Shown in pieces: positions 36,801 to 48,073 of a stretch of 64,000 nt of DNA. The position numbers and the translations under genes are program-made. Where the stretch lies: positions 1,116,001 through 1,180,000 of the forward strand of contig NZ_LN879468.1 of assembly GCF_001403635.1 (NCBI RefSeq), read 5' to 3'. The DNA comes from Clostridium massiliamazoniense. GTDB taxonomy: Bacteria > Bacillota > Clostridia > Clostridiales > Clostridiaceae. Numbering within the stretch: position 1 is the first letter of the stretch; the number at the start of each line of letters is the position of its first letter. Below the pieces are notes generated by a model. It was not told the origin of the DNA and did no database searches. It saw nothing but the letters and a program-made list of their open reading frames with translations.

Positions 36801-37928
36801 TTAAGAAGATACAATATTTTGCTCAACTACAAACAAAACTTTTAAATTTATTTTTCCATCTTCTATTTCCTCTTCTGTTATTATCTTATCTATAATTATA
36901 GAATCTCTACTTATTTCTTTAGTAACTGAGTGTTCCAACTTACTAATAGCCTCTTTTATAATACTGTCCTTACTTTCAATTATTTTTTCCCTCTTCTTTT
37001 CATAGTATATATTTTTGTTTAGAATCTTTCCTTTCTCTTCTATTTTATCATAATTTTCAAATTCTTTAGTAGGCTTTTTTAGATAAATTTTCTTTCCATA
37101 GACACTTATATATATTTCCTCATCTTTATTTTTTGTATAAACCTCTTCCTCTCCTGAAACTTTAAGTTCTATATTTTTTTCATAAAAAGTATCCGCTAAA
37201 ACAACCCCTTCTGGAACTACTTTTTCCTTTACAGTTTCATCTTCTCCTTGCTCTCCTACTATTAATATATCACCTTTTTTTACTATGTCACCTTCTTTAA
37301 CTTTAGCCACTCCAGAAGTTGCATATACTCTCTTTATTTTTCCATCCATTATAGCTACTTTTTCTGTTCCTATTAATTCCTCATTTTTAGATTTTACTGA
37401 TGTTAATATTTTTTCCTCATATTTTATTTTTAAAGTTCCACCTTCCACTCTTGCATTTATCCACATTATCTCTTCAAGATTTTTTTCTAAATCTTTTTCT
37501 ATCTTTGATACATCAATAGATGACTTTAACATCCCTGGCTTTATTCCCATCTTTTTTAGTTCACTTCTTACTTCATAAGGTGCAAGATAACTCTTTCCTT
37601 CTATGGATATCCTTAAAACAAAATTAGATAAAATTAATAATACAATAAAACCAGAAATTATTCCTATTGGTAAGCCTATATTGTTTCTTAATCCCATTAA
37701 TATTTTTAGAAAAATACTTTTATTAACTATTTTAATTTTACCTTTTAATCTTTTAACAAGCTTTCTAACATATTTATAATCACTATAATTAACATCAAAT
37801 CTAATAGTAAATCTATCAACTGTCCGTGAATTTTTAATTATTATGTTGTTGTTTAATAATAAATTAAGTAACTGTTCTTTTTTAAAAACCTTAACCTCAA
37901 CAGTTAAATCTATAGCTGATCTTTTCAT
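36801..37928 (-). CDS. yqfD: Sporulation protein YqfD
   Basis: This 375-aa mother-cell sporulation protein is of the YqfD family. A cytoplasmic N-terminal domain of about 90 residues is followed by one membrane helix (PIGIISGFIVLLILSNFVL, about 92-112). The extracytoplasmic part contains the YqfD block ELKKMGIKPGMLKSSIDVSK, in part, and a Lys/Glu-rich beta region. It overlaps the yqfC stop by four bases (ATGA), so translation is coupled. The precise function is unknown, but the family is confined to spore formers. Confidence 0.92.
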   Translation of the reverse strand: MKRSAIDLTVEVKVFKKEQLLNLLLNNNIIIKNSRTVDRFTIRFDVNYSDYKYVRKLVKRLKGKIKIVNKSIFLKILMGLRNNIGLPIGIISGFIVLLILSNFVLRISIEGKSYLAPYEVRSELKKMGIKPGMLKSSIDVSKIEKDLEKNLEEIMWINARVEGGTLKIKYEEKILTSVKSKNEELIGTEKVAIMDGKIKRVYATSGVAKVKEGDIVKKGDILIVGEQGEDETVKEKVVPEGVVLADTFYEKNIELKVSGEEEVYTKNKDEEIYISVYGKKIYLKKPTKEFENYDKIEEKGKILNKNIYYEKKREKIIESKDSIIKEAISKLEHSVTKEISRDSIIIDKIITEEEIEDGKINLKVLFVVEQNIVSS

Positions 37929-38209
37929 TCCTTTTCCTCCTCATAATTTAAGGAATTAAATGTACCTGAAACAACTATAGTTTCATCCCCCATAAATAAT
38001 ACTTCCATATTATCACCATATATATATATGGTACCTATAGAACTAGCTACTCTAAGCACTGACTTACTAAATTCTAAAATACTTTTATGATTTTCTATGA
38101 TTATTTTATTTCTTCCTACAACACTCACTTTAGGAACATCTAATAATACTTCTTCCGAAATATTAAACTCATCAGCTATTCTAGCCCTAAAATTATTTAA
38201 CTTTCCCAT
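37925..38209 (-). CDS. yqfC: Sporulation protein YqfC
   Basis: This 94-aa protein is of the YabP/YqfC family. The typical beta-rich pattern is seen in VPKVSVVGRNKIIIENHKSI, read in pieces, and IYIYGDNMEVLFMG. A GTG two codons upstream is too near the GAGGAG site, so the ATG at 38209 is chosen. It is the first gene of the yqfC-yqfD pair, probably under sigma-E as in Bacillus. Confidence 0.92.
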   Translation of the reverse strand: MGKLNNFRARIADEFNISEEVLLDVPKVSVVGRNKIIIENHKSILEFSKSVLRVASSIGTIYIYGDNMEVLFMGDETIVVSGTFNSLNYEEEKE

Positions 38210-38335
38210 AACCACTACTCCTCATATATTAATTCTTCTATAAATTTATGAATTGTAGTATAGATTTATTACAGGATTAATTTAATAACTCCAGTATGTA
38301 CTTAAATATTGAAGAACTTATACTTCTTATAAACT

Positions 38336-38450
38336 AATTTTATCTAATAGCTAGAGGCTGTAATACTCCTATAAGAGTATTACAGCCCCACACTTCTAGA
38401 TAACTTTAACTAAGTATTCAGATGGAGTAAAACTCCACCTGAATGCTTAG
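38336..38450. repeat. Double-hairpin intergenic repeat, family 2 copy a
   Basis: TAGCTAGAGGCTGTAATACTC pairs with GAGTATTACAGCC. A second hairpin is TTCAGATGGAGT..ACTCCACCTGAA, joined by AGATAACTTTAACTAAG. The same order (AGAGGCT..., TAACTT..., second hairpin with AGT/ACT arms) recurs at 39746 and in part at 49385. Confidence 0.6.
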
Positions 38451-38469
38451 TCTATGTTTATGTATAAAA

Positions 38470-38495
38470 AAAAGAATTCGCTTCTCAGCGAATTC
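38470..38495 (-). terminator. Terminator of the rpsU-yqeY transcript
   Basis: GAATTCGCT pairs with AGCGAATTC and is followed by TTTTTTTTATAC on the minus strand. Confidence 0.9.
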
Positions 38496-38497
38496 TA

Positions 38498-38947
38498 CTA
38501 TTTATTTAAAAATTCTTTTACTAATTGACTTACAAGTTTTCCATCAGCTCTACCAACTGTTTTTGGGCGAATAGCTGACATTACTTTGCCCATATCTTTA
38601 ATATTATTAGCACCAACTTCATTTGCTGTGATTTCAATTAATTCTTTGATTTCTTCTTCACTTAACTGCTGAGGAAGGTAGCTTAACAAAATTTCTATCT
38701 CAGATTTATTCTGATCTACTAAATCTTGTCTATTTCCCTTTTGGAATTCAAGCATAGCTTCATTTCTTTGCTTAATTTCCTTCGCTAAGATTTCAATTAC
38801 TTTTTCATCCTCAAGCGTAATACCCTCAGTTTTTTCAACTAAAAGTATTGCTGACTTCGCAGTGCTTAAAACATTTGCTTTAAACTTATCCTTACTCTTT
38901 AAGGCCTGCTTCCAGTCTTCTTGAAGTCTTTCTTTAATAGTTGGCAT
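38498..38947 (-). CDS. yqeY: GatB/YqeY domain protein
   Basis: This 149-aa protein is homologous to the tail domain of GatB that binds tRNA. Family blocks are LQEDWKQALKSKDK, LAKEIKQRNEAMLEFQKGNR (in part), LLSYLPQQLSEEEI and MGKVMSAIRPKTVGRADGK. It may bind tRNA, but a defined role is lacking. The upstream TTG frame lies in the AGAAGG site, so the ATG at 38947 is used. It follows rpsU, the standard Firmicute pair. Confidence 0.93.
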   Translation of the reverse strand: MPTIKERLQEDWKQALKSKDKFKANVLSTAKSAILLVEKTEGITLEDEKVIEILAKEIKQRNEAMLEFQKGNRQDLVDQNKSEIEILLSYLPQQLSEEEIKELIEITANEVGANNIKDMGKVMSAIRPKTVGRADGKLVSQLVKEFLNK

Positions 38948-39010
38948 TTCACAACCTTCTTTCAAAAGAATTCTCTATAAATAAATTACAAAACTACTTG
39001 AAATTTAAAA

Positions 39011-39187
39011 TTATTTGAATTTTCTCTTTCTTGCAGCTTCTGATTTTTTCTTTCTTTTAACACTTGGTTTTTCGTAGTGTTCTCTTTTTCTTACTTCTGA
39101 AAGCACTCCTGATCTAGCACATGATCTTTTGAATCTTCTAAGTGCTTGCTCTAGTGATTCGTTTTCTTTTACTCTTATTTCTGACAT
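39011..39187 (-). CDS. rpsU: 30S ribosomal protein S21
   Basis: This 58-aa basic protein starts [20 protein letters not shown] and ends in the lysine/arginine tail AARKRKFK. S21 helps base pairing of the anti-Shine-Dalgarno end of 16S rRNA in initiation. The ATG at 39187 has GGAGGGA upstream. It lies between hinT and yqeY and is too short to be found by long-frame scans. Confidence 0.97.
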   Translation of the reverse strand: MSEIRVKENESLEQALRRFKRSCARSGVLSEVRKREHYEKPSVKRKKKSEAARKRKFK

Positions 39188-39315
39188 TCTTTTTCCCTCC
39201 CTCCGCTAGCGTAAATTATTAAAGTTAATTCACAGCTGTGGGCTAAATAACACACGCTATATTATACTATAACTATTTTCATAGGTCAATAACTTATAAG
39301 CTATTTTATTATAAT

Positions 39316-39660
39316 TTAGCCCGGTGGCCAAGCTAAATTTCTTCCACCCAATAAGTGGAAATGAAGATGACCTACTGTCTGACCTCCTTGGTCACCACAG
39401 TTTGATACAACTCTATATCCTGTATCAGCTATGTTAAGCTCTACTACTATTTTATTAATAACTTCAAAAATATGTGCTACAATACTAGAATTCTCATTAT
39501 TTATCTCATTAATACTTCCTATGTGATTTTTAGGAATTACTAATACATGCACTGGAGCTGCTGGTTCTATATCATAAAAAGCTAAAACTTTATCATCTTC
39601 ATAAACTTTTTTACTTGGTATTTCACCTTTTGCTATTTTGCAAAAAATACAATCTGACAT
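39316..39660 (-). CDS. hinT: HIT family purine nucleoside phosphoramidase (HinT)
   Basis: This 114-aa protein carries CIFCKIAKGEIPS at the N-terminus and the histidine triad GHLHFHLLGG near residues 97-106. It hydrolyses AMP-lysine-like phosphoramidates in the cytosol. The ATG at 39660 has GGAGGTG; the longer frame is ignored. It sits between mtaB and rpsU. Confidence 0.95.
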   Translation of the reverse strand: MSDCIFCKIAKGEIPSKKVYEDDKVLAFYDIEPAAPVHVLVIPKNHIGSINEINNENSSIVAHIFEVINKIVVELNIADTGYRVVSNCGDQGGQTVGHLHFHLLGGRNLAWPPG

Positions 39661-39745
39661 AATTCTCACCTCCAATTTTTCTTCTAATATTATTATACCT
39701 TAGCAGTAAAATATTTTAAATAATTAAAAGTCAAATTTTAATCTT

Positions 39746-39870
39746 AATTTATCCTATAGATAGAGGCTATAATATTCTAACCTTCTACAAAATGAAGGTA
39801 AAAAACACATTTCTTAAATAACTTCCATTAAAAATTCAGCTAGAGTCAAAACTCTAGCTGAATCAAATCT
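39746..39870. repeat. Double-hairpin intergenic repeat, family 2 copy b
   Basis: ATAGATAGAGGCTATAATATT opens the copy. ACCTTC..GAAGGT forms a small hairpin. ATAACTTCCATTAAAA is followed by ATTCAGCTAGAGT..ACTCTAGCTGAAT. The order and spacer text match the 38336 copy. Confidence 0.55.
39834..39863 (-). terminator. mtaB terminator
   Basis: ATTCAGCTAGAGT pairs perfectly with ACTCTAGCTGAAT and is followed by TTTTAATGG on the minus strand. Confidence 0.75.
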
Positions 39871-39882
39871 TAGTTCATTCTA

Positions 39883-41187
39883 TTAAACAAGTTCTCCAAT
39901 AGCCATATCATCTTTAACATCAACTATTTTTACTTGTAATAATTGTCCTCTTATATTTTTATCTGAATGTACTTCAACTTTTAAGTAATTTTTTGTATAC
40001 CCTTCATGAACACCTTCTTCTTTAGATGCCATTTCAAATAATACTTCTAGAGTTTTTCCTAAATGAGCTTTTGCAAATTCATTTTCATATCTTTTAGTTA
40101 ACTCTATTAAAGCCTTACTTCTTTCTTCTTTCTTATTTCCATCAACTTGATTTTCCATCGATTCAGCTTTAGTTCCTTTTCTTGGACTATACTTAAATAC
40201 ATGAAGTTTACTTAATTTTATTCTTTCTAAGAATTTATAAGTTTCAGCAAACTCTTCATCAGTTTCCCCTGGGAATCCAACTATTACATCTGTAGTTATA
40301 GAAACATTTTCTATTCTACTCTTTAATAAATCTACAATAGCTTCATATTCTTCAGCTGTATATCTTCTGTTCATTCTTTTTAAAGTTGCATTACATCCAC
40401 TTTGAAGTGATAAATGGAATTGAGGGCAAAGTTTCTTTAATTTAAATATTCTATTTACTACGTCTTCAGTAAAGAAATTAGGTTCTATAGAACCAATTCT
40501 AACTCTTTCTATTCCATCAATTTCTTCTATTTGTTCTAAGATATCAACTAAAGTTGTTCTATCTTCAACTTCAAAATCATCTCCATAAGATGCTATATGA
40601 ATACCTGATAATATAACTTCTTTAAATCCATTTTCAGCAAGTTTTTTTATTTCTTCTATAACTTTAATAGGATTCTTTGAGCATATAGCTCCTCTTGTAT
40701 AAGGAATAATACAATAAGTACAGAATCTATTACATCCATCTTGGATTTTTAAGAATGCTCTAGTTTTATCTTGATAATCTTCTATTGTTAAATCTTCAAA
40801 TATTTTATTTTTAAGGACTGCTCCTACTTTAACTTGTTGCTTTCCTTCATCCTTAGCTTTATTTATGTAGTAAATTATGTCACCCTTATTTCTAGTTCCT
40901 AAAACTACATCAACACCTTCGATTCCACTTACTTCTGTTGATGCAATTTGTGAATAACATCCTACTACTGCTATTATAGCTTCTGGATTTTCTCTTCTTG
41001 CTTTGCTTACAAATTGTCTAGATTTTTTATCTCCCATGTTAGTTACTGAACAAGTATTAATTACATATACATCAGCATAACCATTAAAATCTACAATTTC
41101 ATATCCTTCTTTTATGAATTTTTCAGTCATAGCCTCTGATTCATATTGATTAACTCTACATCCTAGAGTTGAAAATGCTACTTTCAT
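39883..41187 (-). CDS. mtaB: tRNA t6A37 methylthiotransferase MtaB
   Basis: This 434-aa radical SAM methylthiotransferase converts t6A37 to ms2t6A37 in tRNAs reading ANN codons. The N-terminal UPF0004 domain binds a 4Fe-4S cluster through Cys10 (TLGCRVNQYES), the cysteine in NTCSVTN and that in VGCYSQ. The radical SAM motif is CNRFCTYCIIP. A C-terminal TRAM domain closes it. VNQYES and ISG/ILSGIHI are typical of MtaB, not MiaB. It starts one base after the rsmE stop. Confidence 0.95.
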   Translation of the reverse strand: MKVAFSTLGCRVNQYESEAMTEKFIKEGYEIVDFNGYADVYVINTCSVTNMGDKKSRQFVSKARRENPEAIIAVVGCYSQIASTEVSGIEGVDVVLGTRNKGDIIYYINKAKDEGKQQVKVGAVLKNKIFEDLTIEDYQDKTRAFLKIQDGCNRFCTYCIIPYTRGAICSKNPIKVIEEIKKLAENGFKEVILSGIHIASYGDDFEVEDRTTLVDILEQIEEIDGIERVRIGSIEPNFFTEDVVNRIFKLKKLCPQFHLSLQSGCNATLKRMNRRYTAEEYEAIVDLLKSRIENVSITTDVIVGFPGETDEEFAETYKFLERIKLSKLHVFKYSPRKGTKAESMENQVDGNKKEERSKALIELTKRYENEFAKAHLGKTLEVLFEMASKEEGVHEGYTKNYLKVEVHSDKNIRGQLLQVKIVDVKDDMAIGELV

Positions 41188-41188
41188 T

Positions 41189-41938
41189 CTAAATTTCTCC
41201 TCCTAAATCTCCAAACTCATATTGTAATAAAGAGGCACAAGTAAATCCTGCTGTTTCTGTTCTTAAAATCCTTGGACCTAAGGTTACTATATGAGCTCCT
41301 ATTTTCTTTAGATTCTCTATTTCTTCTTCTTCAAATCCGCCTTCTGGACCTACCATTATAGCTACTTTTTTTATTTCTTTATCTTTTACTTCTTCTTTTA
41401 ATGCTTTAATTCCGTATCCTGTGGCGTTTTCATAAGGTATAACAATTAAATCCATTTCCTTCATCATTTCCATAGCTTCTTCAAAACTCATAGGCTCTAA
41501 CACCTTAGCAATTTTACTTCTTTTACTTTGTTTTGCTGCTTCTAGGGCAATTTTATTTAATCTATCAAGTTTTTTAAATTCACCCTTAAGCTTAACATCA
41601 ACCCTAGAAGTTATAACTGGAATAAATTCATCCATTCCAAGTTCTATTCCCTTTTGAACAATCAAATCCATTTTAGTTGCCTTTGGCATAGCTTGAAATA
41701 AAGTTATGCTTATAGGACTTTCATTGTTTATATCTAATTTTTCTATTAATCTAACCTTAACTTCTGTCTTTGATATTTCCTCAACTTCTCCAAGATATTC
41801 TTCTCCCTGAAGATTGTTTATAGAAACCTTCTCTCCCGCTGTAACTCTTAAAACTTTGTATATATGTTTAACATCATCACCTTGGATAAAAGCATGGGTA
41901 TCTGTAAATAGATTTATTGGCGTAAAAAATTTATGCAT
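41189..41938 (-). CDS. rsmE: 16S rRNA m3U1498 methyltransferase RsmE
   Basis: This 249-aa SPOUT (trefoil knot) methyltransferase modifies U1498 of 16S rRNA. An N-terminal PUA-like domain (DDVKHIYKVLRVTAGEKV) is followed by the knot signature IMVGPEGGFEEEEI and LGPRILRTETA. The ATG lies behind AAAGGGG. It is part of the dnaJ-prmA-rsmE-mtaB series conserved in clostridia. Confidence 0.96.
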   Translation of the reverse strand: MHKFFTPINLFTDTHAFIQGDDVKHIYKVLRVTAGEKVSINNLQGEEYLGEVEEISKTEVKVRLIEKLDINNESPISITLFQAMPKATKMDLIVQKGIELGMDEFIPVITSRVDVKLKGEFKKLDRLNKIALEAAKQSKRSKIAKVLEPMSFEEAMEMMKEMDLIVIPYENATGYGIKALKEEVKDKEIKKVAIMVGPEGGFEEEEIENLKKIGAHIVTLGPRILRTETAGFTCASLLQYEFGDLGGEI

Positions 41939-41959
41939 AATAAAATGACCCCTTTAAAA

Positions 41960-42901
41960 CTATTTTAATTTTGCAACTATACAGTTCCATTCTCCGTCTT
42001 TATTTACTTCTATTATTTCAAAGCCTTCACTTTCTAACTTATCAATTACCATTTGTCTTCTTTCGTGAATTATTCCTGATGTTATGAATAAACCATCTTC
42101 TTTTAATACTTTCTTAGCATCATCTACTAATACACATATTATTTCAGCTAATATATTAGCTACAACTAAATCAGCTTTTCCTTCAACTACTTCAACTAAG
42201 TTTCCATGAAGAACTTCTATATTATCAACGTTATTATATCCTATATTTATTTTAGCTGACTCAACTGCTACAGGGTCTAAGTCTACTCCAACAACATGTT
42301 TAGCATTTAATTTTGATGCTATTAAAGCAAGTATTCCTGAACCTGTTCCAATATCAAATACTGTACTATCTTCTTTGACATACTTTTCAAGTGCTGCTGC
42401 ACACATTCTAGTTGTTTCATGAGTTCCTGTACCAAAAGCCATACCTGGATCTAGTTCTACTAATAACTCATTATCTTTTACTTCGTAATCTTCCCAAATT
42501 GGTTTTATAACTATTCTTTCACCAATTTTAGTTGGCTTATAATACTTCTTCCAGTTATTTGCCCAATCTTCTTCTTGCATAGAATTTACTTCAACTGTAC
42601 CTTCCCCTAAGTCTATACCTACTTCTCTAAGTTCTGCTACTCTTTCCTTTATGTATTCTACTATTTCTTCTATATTATCTTCTTCTGCAAAATACCCTTT
42701 CACTACAGCAGCTTTACCTTTATATTCCAATATGTTTAAATCTGCAAAATCCCAAGTTAATGGACCTTGCTCTCTTCCTAAAATATCATTAGGGTCTTCT
42801 ATAGCTACACCTTTACAATCTAAGCTATAAAATATTCCTGATACTGGCTCTAAAGCCTCGCTCTTAGTTATTACTTTTATTTCAATCCAATTACCTTCCA
42901 A
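41960..42901 (-). CDS. prmA: Ribosomal protein L11 methyltransferase
   Basis: This 313-aa enzyme trimethylates L11. The N-terminal L11-recognition domain carries WIEIKVITKSEALEPVSG. The SAM domain has VFDIGTGSGILALIA and VVANILAEII. The frame also has an ATG three codons upstream (42910), but that touches its AAGG site. The TTG at 42901 gives better spacing and the start MEGNWIEI; I am not certain of this. It lies downstream of dnaJ, as in most Firmicutes. Confidence 0.93.
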   Translation of the reverse strand: MEGNWIEIKVITKSEALEPVSGIFYSLDCKGVAIEDPNDILGREQGPLTWDFADLNILEYKGKAAVVKGYFAEEDNIEEIVEYIKERVAELREVGIDLGEGTVEVNSMQEEDWANNWKKYYKPTKIGERIVIKPIWEDYEVKDNELLVELDPGMAFGTGTHETTRMCAAALEKYVKEDSTVFDIGTGSGILALIASKLNAKHVVGVDLDPVAVESAKINIGYNNVDNIEVLHGNLVEVVEGKADLVVANILAEIICVLVDDAKKVLKEDGLFITSGIIHERRQMVIDKLESEGFEIIEVNKDGEWNCIVAKLK

Positions 42902-43033
42902 GATTATCATCCTTCCCTGTATTCTCTGCGACTAATAATTTATTTTACACTTTATCTTATAGGTAGTCAATGCAATGACTTCTCTATTTAAATAATAAAA
43001 GAACAAATAAATATGTTTATACATAATTGAAAA

Positions 43034-43057
43034 AGGTCCCCAAAATAGGAACCCTTT
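43034..43057 (-). terminator. dnaJ terminator
   Basis: On the minus strand, AAGGGTTCC pairs imperfectly with GGGGACCTT and is followed by TTTCAATTATG. It separates dnaJ from prmA. Confidence 0.55.
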
Positions 43058-43066
43058 TCCTTAAAT

Positions 43067-44221
43067 TTATTTAAATTTATCGAAAAATCCTTTTCTCTTG
43101 CTATGATGTTCTTCAGTAGCAGTTTCCTCTCCTAAAGTCACCATAAATGCTCTTAATGCTTCTTCTTGTTCTTTATTAAGATTCTTAGGAACTTCAACTA
43201 TAATATTTACATATTGATTTCCTCTAGCATTTGAATTTATTCTTGGAGCACCTTTTCCTTTTAATCTAAATCTAGTTCCTGGTTGAGTACCTGCTGGAAC
43301 TGTATACTTAACATTTCCATCAATAGTTGGTACTGTAATTTCTTCTCCAAGAGCTGCCTTTGTCATAGATATTTTATAATCGTAGAAAATATCTGCTCCC
43401 TCTCTCTTGAATATCTTAGATGGAACTACATTTATTCTAACGTAAATATCTCCAGCTGGACCACCATTTATTCCATGGTCACCTTGTCCTCTTAATGTTA
43501 GTATATTTCCATTATCAACACCCGCTGGTATATTTATTGTTATTTTTCTAGTTTTTCTTGTTCTTCCTTTTCCCTTACATTCGTTACATGGCTCATCTAT
43601 TACTTCACCAGTTCCACCGCAGGCATCACAAGCACTAGTTGAAACAAAACTTCCAAGTGGAGTTTGTCTTTGAACTCTAATTTGTCCTGATCCACTACAT
43701 TTTGAACAAGTTTTCTTAGATGTTCCTGGTTTAGCCCCTGTTCCACTACAAGTTTCACAACTTTCCGTTCTAGTTATATTAAATTGTTTTTCTACACCTT
43801 TCATAGCTTCTTCGAATTCTATTGTTAGTTGATATTCTAAATCGCTACCTCTTCTTGGTGCATTTTTTCTTCTACTACTTCCGCCGAAGCCACCGCCTCC
43901 GCCACCAAAGAATGTTTCAAATATGTCTCCAAATCCTCCCATTTCTGAGAAATCGAAGCCTCCAAATCCACCAGCTCCGCCGCCACCGAAGCCACCTTCC
44001 ATACCAGCATGACCAAATTGATCATATCTAGCTTTTTGCTCTGCATCAGATAGCACTTGATATGCTTCATTTATTTCTTTGAATTTCTCTTCAGCTTCTT
44101 TATCACCTTTATTTTTATCTGGATGATACTTTATTGCTAATTTTCTAAAAGCTTTTTTTATTTCATCCTCTGATGCACCTTTTTGCAGCCCAAGGACCTC
44201 ATAATAATCTCTCTTAGACAT
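43067..44221 (-). CDS. dnaJ: Chaperone DnaJ (Hsp40)
   Basis: This 384-aa co-chaperone stimulates DnaK ATPase. The J domain has YHPDKNKGD with HPD. A Gly/Phe-rich stretch lies at about residues 75-115 ([10 protein letters not shown]). Four CxxCxGxG zinc repeats follow ([40 protein letters not shown]). The longer frame to 44233 starts before the GGTGGTG site; the ATG at 44221 fits. It is the fourth gene of the hrcA-grpE-dnaK-dnaJ heat-shock unit, after a terminator-like hairpin. Confidence 0.98.
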   Translation of the reverse strand: MSKRDYYEVLGLQKGASEDEIKKAFRKLAIKYHPDKNKGDKEAEEKFKEINEAYQVLSDAEQKARYDQFGHAGMEGGFGGGGAGGFGGFDFSEMGGFGDIFETFFGGGGGGFGGSSRRKNAPRRGSDLEYQLTIEFEEAMKGVEKQFNITRTESCETCSGTGAKPGTSKKTCSKCSGSGQIRVQRQTPLGSFVSTSACDACGGTGEVIDEPCNECKGKGRTRKTRKITINIPAGVDNGNILTLRGQGDHGINGGPAGDIYVRINVVPSKIFKREGADIFYDYKISMTKAALGEEITVPTIDGNVKYTVPAGTQPGTRFRLKGKGAPRINSNARGNQYVNIIVEVPKNLNKEQEEALRAFMVTLGEETATEEHHSKRKGFFDKFK

Positions 44222-44265
44222 TATTCTCACCACCTATATATTCTTTACTTATTGTTCTACTTAGA

Positions 44266-44293
44266 AAAAGGGAAGACCCTTGCCTTCCCTTTT
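44266..44293 (-). terminator. Terminator-like hairpin between dnaK and dnaJ
   Basis: AAAAGGGAAG pairs with CTTCCCTTTT around an 8-nt loop on the minus strand. It may lower dnaJ relative to dnaK or define the end of a dnaK-only transcript. Confidence 0.75.
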
Positions 44294-44345
44294 AATTAAA
44301 TTCTTTTTTATATTATATCAGAGCTTAAGGCTTTTTTGTAGTTAA

Positions 44346-46226
<1,881 letters not shown>

Positions 46227-46281
46227 TTATTTAAAATTTATTTTTATCTTTTAATGTTTAATTTCAAATTATAAACTTTTA

Positions 46282-46881
46282 TTAGTTTACAACTTTAACC
46301 ATTGCATGTCTTATTACCTTATCTCCTCTTTTATATCCTTTTTGGAAGACTTCAGCAACTTGATTTGGTCCAAAATTTTCATCTTGTACATGCATTACTG
46401 CTTCATGTACATTAGGATCAAATCCTTCAGACACATCTATTTCTTGAACATCTAATTTACCTAGAGCATCAATGAATTGTCTTATAGTCATTTCAACACC
46501 TTTTTTAAGGTCTTCAACGCTACCATCAACTAAAACTGCTCTTTCTAAATTATCTAATACAGGAAGCATTTTTGAAAGTACATCTGTACAAGCATCACTG
46601 TAAATTCTTTCTTTTTCTTTGTCTGTTCTTTTTCTGTAATTTTCATATTCTGCATTTATTCTAAGCAGTCTATCTTTTAAGGTATCAAGCTCATTTTGTA
46701 GTTTTTTATTTTTTCCTTCAAATAGCATATGTTTTTCCCTTAATTCCTTTAGCTCATCTATTTCTTCAGTTTCTTCTTCGGAACTTACTTCCTCGCTATT
46801 TTCATCTACATTTGGCTCTTCTTCTAAAACTTCCTCTTTATTTAAAACTTCATCTTCTATTCCATTTTTATTATCTTCCAT
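46282..46881 (-). CDS. grpE: Nucleotide exchange factor GrpE
   Basis: This 199-aa DnaK partner has an acidic N-terminal extension of about 45 residues, very rich in Glu. A long coiled coil follows (NKKLQNELDTLKDRLLRINAEYENYRKRT, in pieces). The beta domain closes with EGFDPNVHEAVMHV and GYKRGDKVIRHAMVKV. GAGGTGG precedes the start. It lies between hrcA and dnaK. Confidence 0.97.
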   Translation of the reverse strand: MEDNKNGIEDEVLNKEEVLEEEPNVDENSEEVSSEEETEEIDELKELREKHMLFEGKNKKLQNELDTLKDRLLRINAEYENYRKRTDKEKERIYSDACTDVLSKMLPVLDNLERAVLVDGSVEDLKKGVEMTIRQFIDALGKLDVQEIDVSEGFDPNVHEAVMHVQDENFGPNQVAEVFQKGYKRGDKVIRHAMVKVVN

Positions 46882-46970
46882 TATTTTTTGGCCACCTCAT
46901 TTCTATCATTTAAATATAAACCAACTTATAAATTTAGCTTATTAAATATAACAATCATCTTTAATAATGA

Positions 46971-47987
46971 CTATTCATCATTTAAAGTTTCATTTAATTC
47001 CTTCATAACCATATTCATAATACTTAAGACTTTAGAATAATTTATTCTTTTTGGTCCTATAAGAGCTATAGTTCCTAATTCTTTACCTCCTAATGTGTAA
47101 TTAGCAGATATTATTGCACAATCATTAGCTTCTGGAACGAAATTTTCATCTCCAATTCTAACAGTTATGCCGTCATTATTTCCTATTAGCTTTGGTATTT
47201 CTGTTTTGTTATGGAGTAATGATAACATTTTTTTTGCATTTTCAATGTCATTATACTCAGGATAATTAAATATATTTGTGGTTCCTTCCATAAATAATTC
47301 GTCAACAGTTTTACTGTTAAGGCCTTCATATAAAGCAGGAAGTACAGCTTCAACTATATCATCATAACCACCTAATTTTTCTTTTAGGCCTTCAATAACT
47401 TCTAGAGTTATTTGTTCGATAAATAGTTCTTTTAAGTCATTAGTTATTATTTTCCCTATATTTGAAAGTACTTCTTCATTAGGTACATAACTAACTTTAA
47501 CTAATTTATTCTTTATAATCCCACTGTCCATTACCATTATACAAAGTATTCCATTATTATCTACTTTGATTAATTGTATAGAAATAACACAATTTCTTTT
47601 CACAGATCTTGTATTAACAACACAAGTTAATTTGGTCAGATCAGATAATAAGCTACTAACATGATGAATTAATGTATTTATTTCATATTCATTTTTTAGT
47701 ATTTGATGCTTAATTATAGCTTCCTCTTCCTGTGAAAGTCTTTCACATTCCATTATTCTATCTACATATAATCTATATCCCTTATTAGAAGGAACTCTCC
47801 CAGCTGACGTATGAGGTTGCTCTAAGAGCCCCATTTCTTCTAAGTCAGCCATTTCATTTCTTATAGTAGCTGGACTTATACCAAGATTGTATTTTTTAGC
47901 GATAGTTCTAGAACCAACCGGTTCACCTGTAGAAATATAATCTCTTATAATAGCATGCAGAATTTTTAATTTTCTATCATCTATCAT
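46971..47987 (-). CDS. hrcA: Heat-inducible transcription repressor HrcA
   Basis: This 338-aa repressor binds CIRCE. The N-terminal winged helix contains GISPATIRNEMADLEEMGLL (in part), TSAGRVPSNKGYR follows, and a GAF-like dimer domain completes it. The ATG at 47987 is behind GAGGTGAT; the frame upstream runs over the CIRCE element and is discarded. GroEL-assisted folding of HrcA is the known heat sensor. It autoregulates the operon through the CIRCE at 48005-48031. Confidence 0.97.
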   Translation of the reverse strand: MIDDRKLKILHAIIRDYISTGEPVGSRTIAKKYNLGISPATIRNEMADLEEMGLLEQPHTSAGRVPSNKGYRLYVDRIMECERLSQEEEAIIKHQILKNEYEINTLIHHVSSLLSDLTKLTCVVNTRSVKRNCVISIQLIKVDNNGILCIMVMDSGIIKNKLVKVSYVPNEEVLSNIGKIITNDLKELFIEQITLEVIEGLKEKLGGYDDIVEAVLPALYEGLNSKTVDELFMEGTTNIFNYPEYNDIENAKKMLSLLHNKTEIPKLIGNNDGITVRIGDENFVPEANDCAIISANYTLGGKELGTIALIGPKRINYSKVLSIMNMVMKELNETLNDE

Positions 47988-48004
47988 TACTATCACCTCT
48001 TTTA

Positions 48005-48031
48005 TTAGCACTCATTAATATCGAGTGCTAA
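48005..48031 (-). promoter_or_regulatory. CIRCE operator
   Basis: Perfect TTAGCACTC - 9 bp - GAGTGCTAA between the promoter and hrcA. It is the binding site of HrcA. Confidence 0.97.
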
Positions 48032-48044
48032 TTACTATAGTCTT

Positions 48045-48073
48045 ATAATATGCTTTTATCCTAAATTCGTCAA
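48045..48073 (-). promoter_or_regulatory. Sigma-A promoter of the hrcA operon
   Basis: On the minus strand, TTGACG (48073-48068), 17 bp and TATTAT (48050-48045) lie directly before CIRCE, so HrcA would cover the initially transcribed region. Confidence 0.85.

Noticed and set aside
43822-44070. Frames in the Gly-rich part of dnaJ on both strands
   Set aside because: They arise from GC-richer glycine codons of the true gene.
44266-44293. End of the heat-shock operon at dnaK
   Set aside because: The hairpin looks like a terminator, but dnaJ has no visible promoter of its own, so dnaJ is kept as part of the same unit with partial termination.
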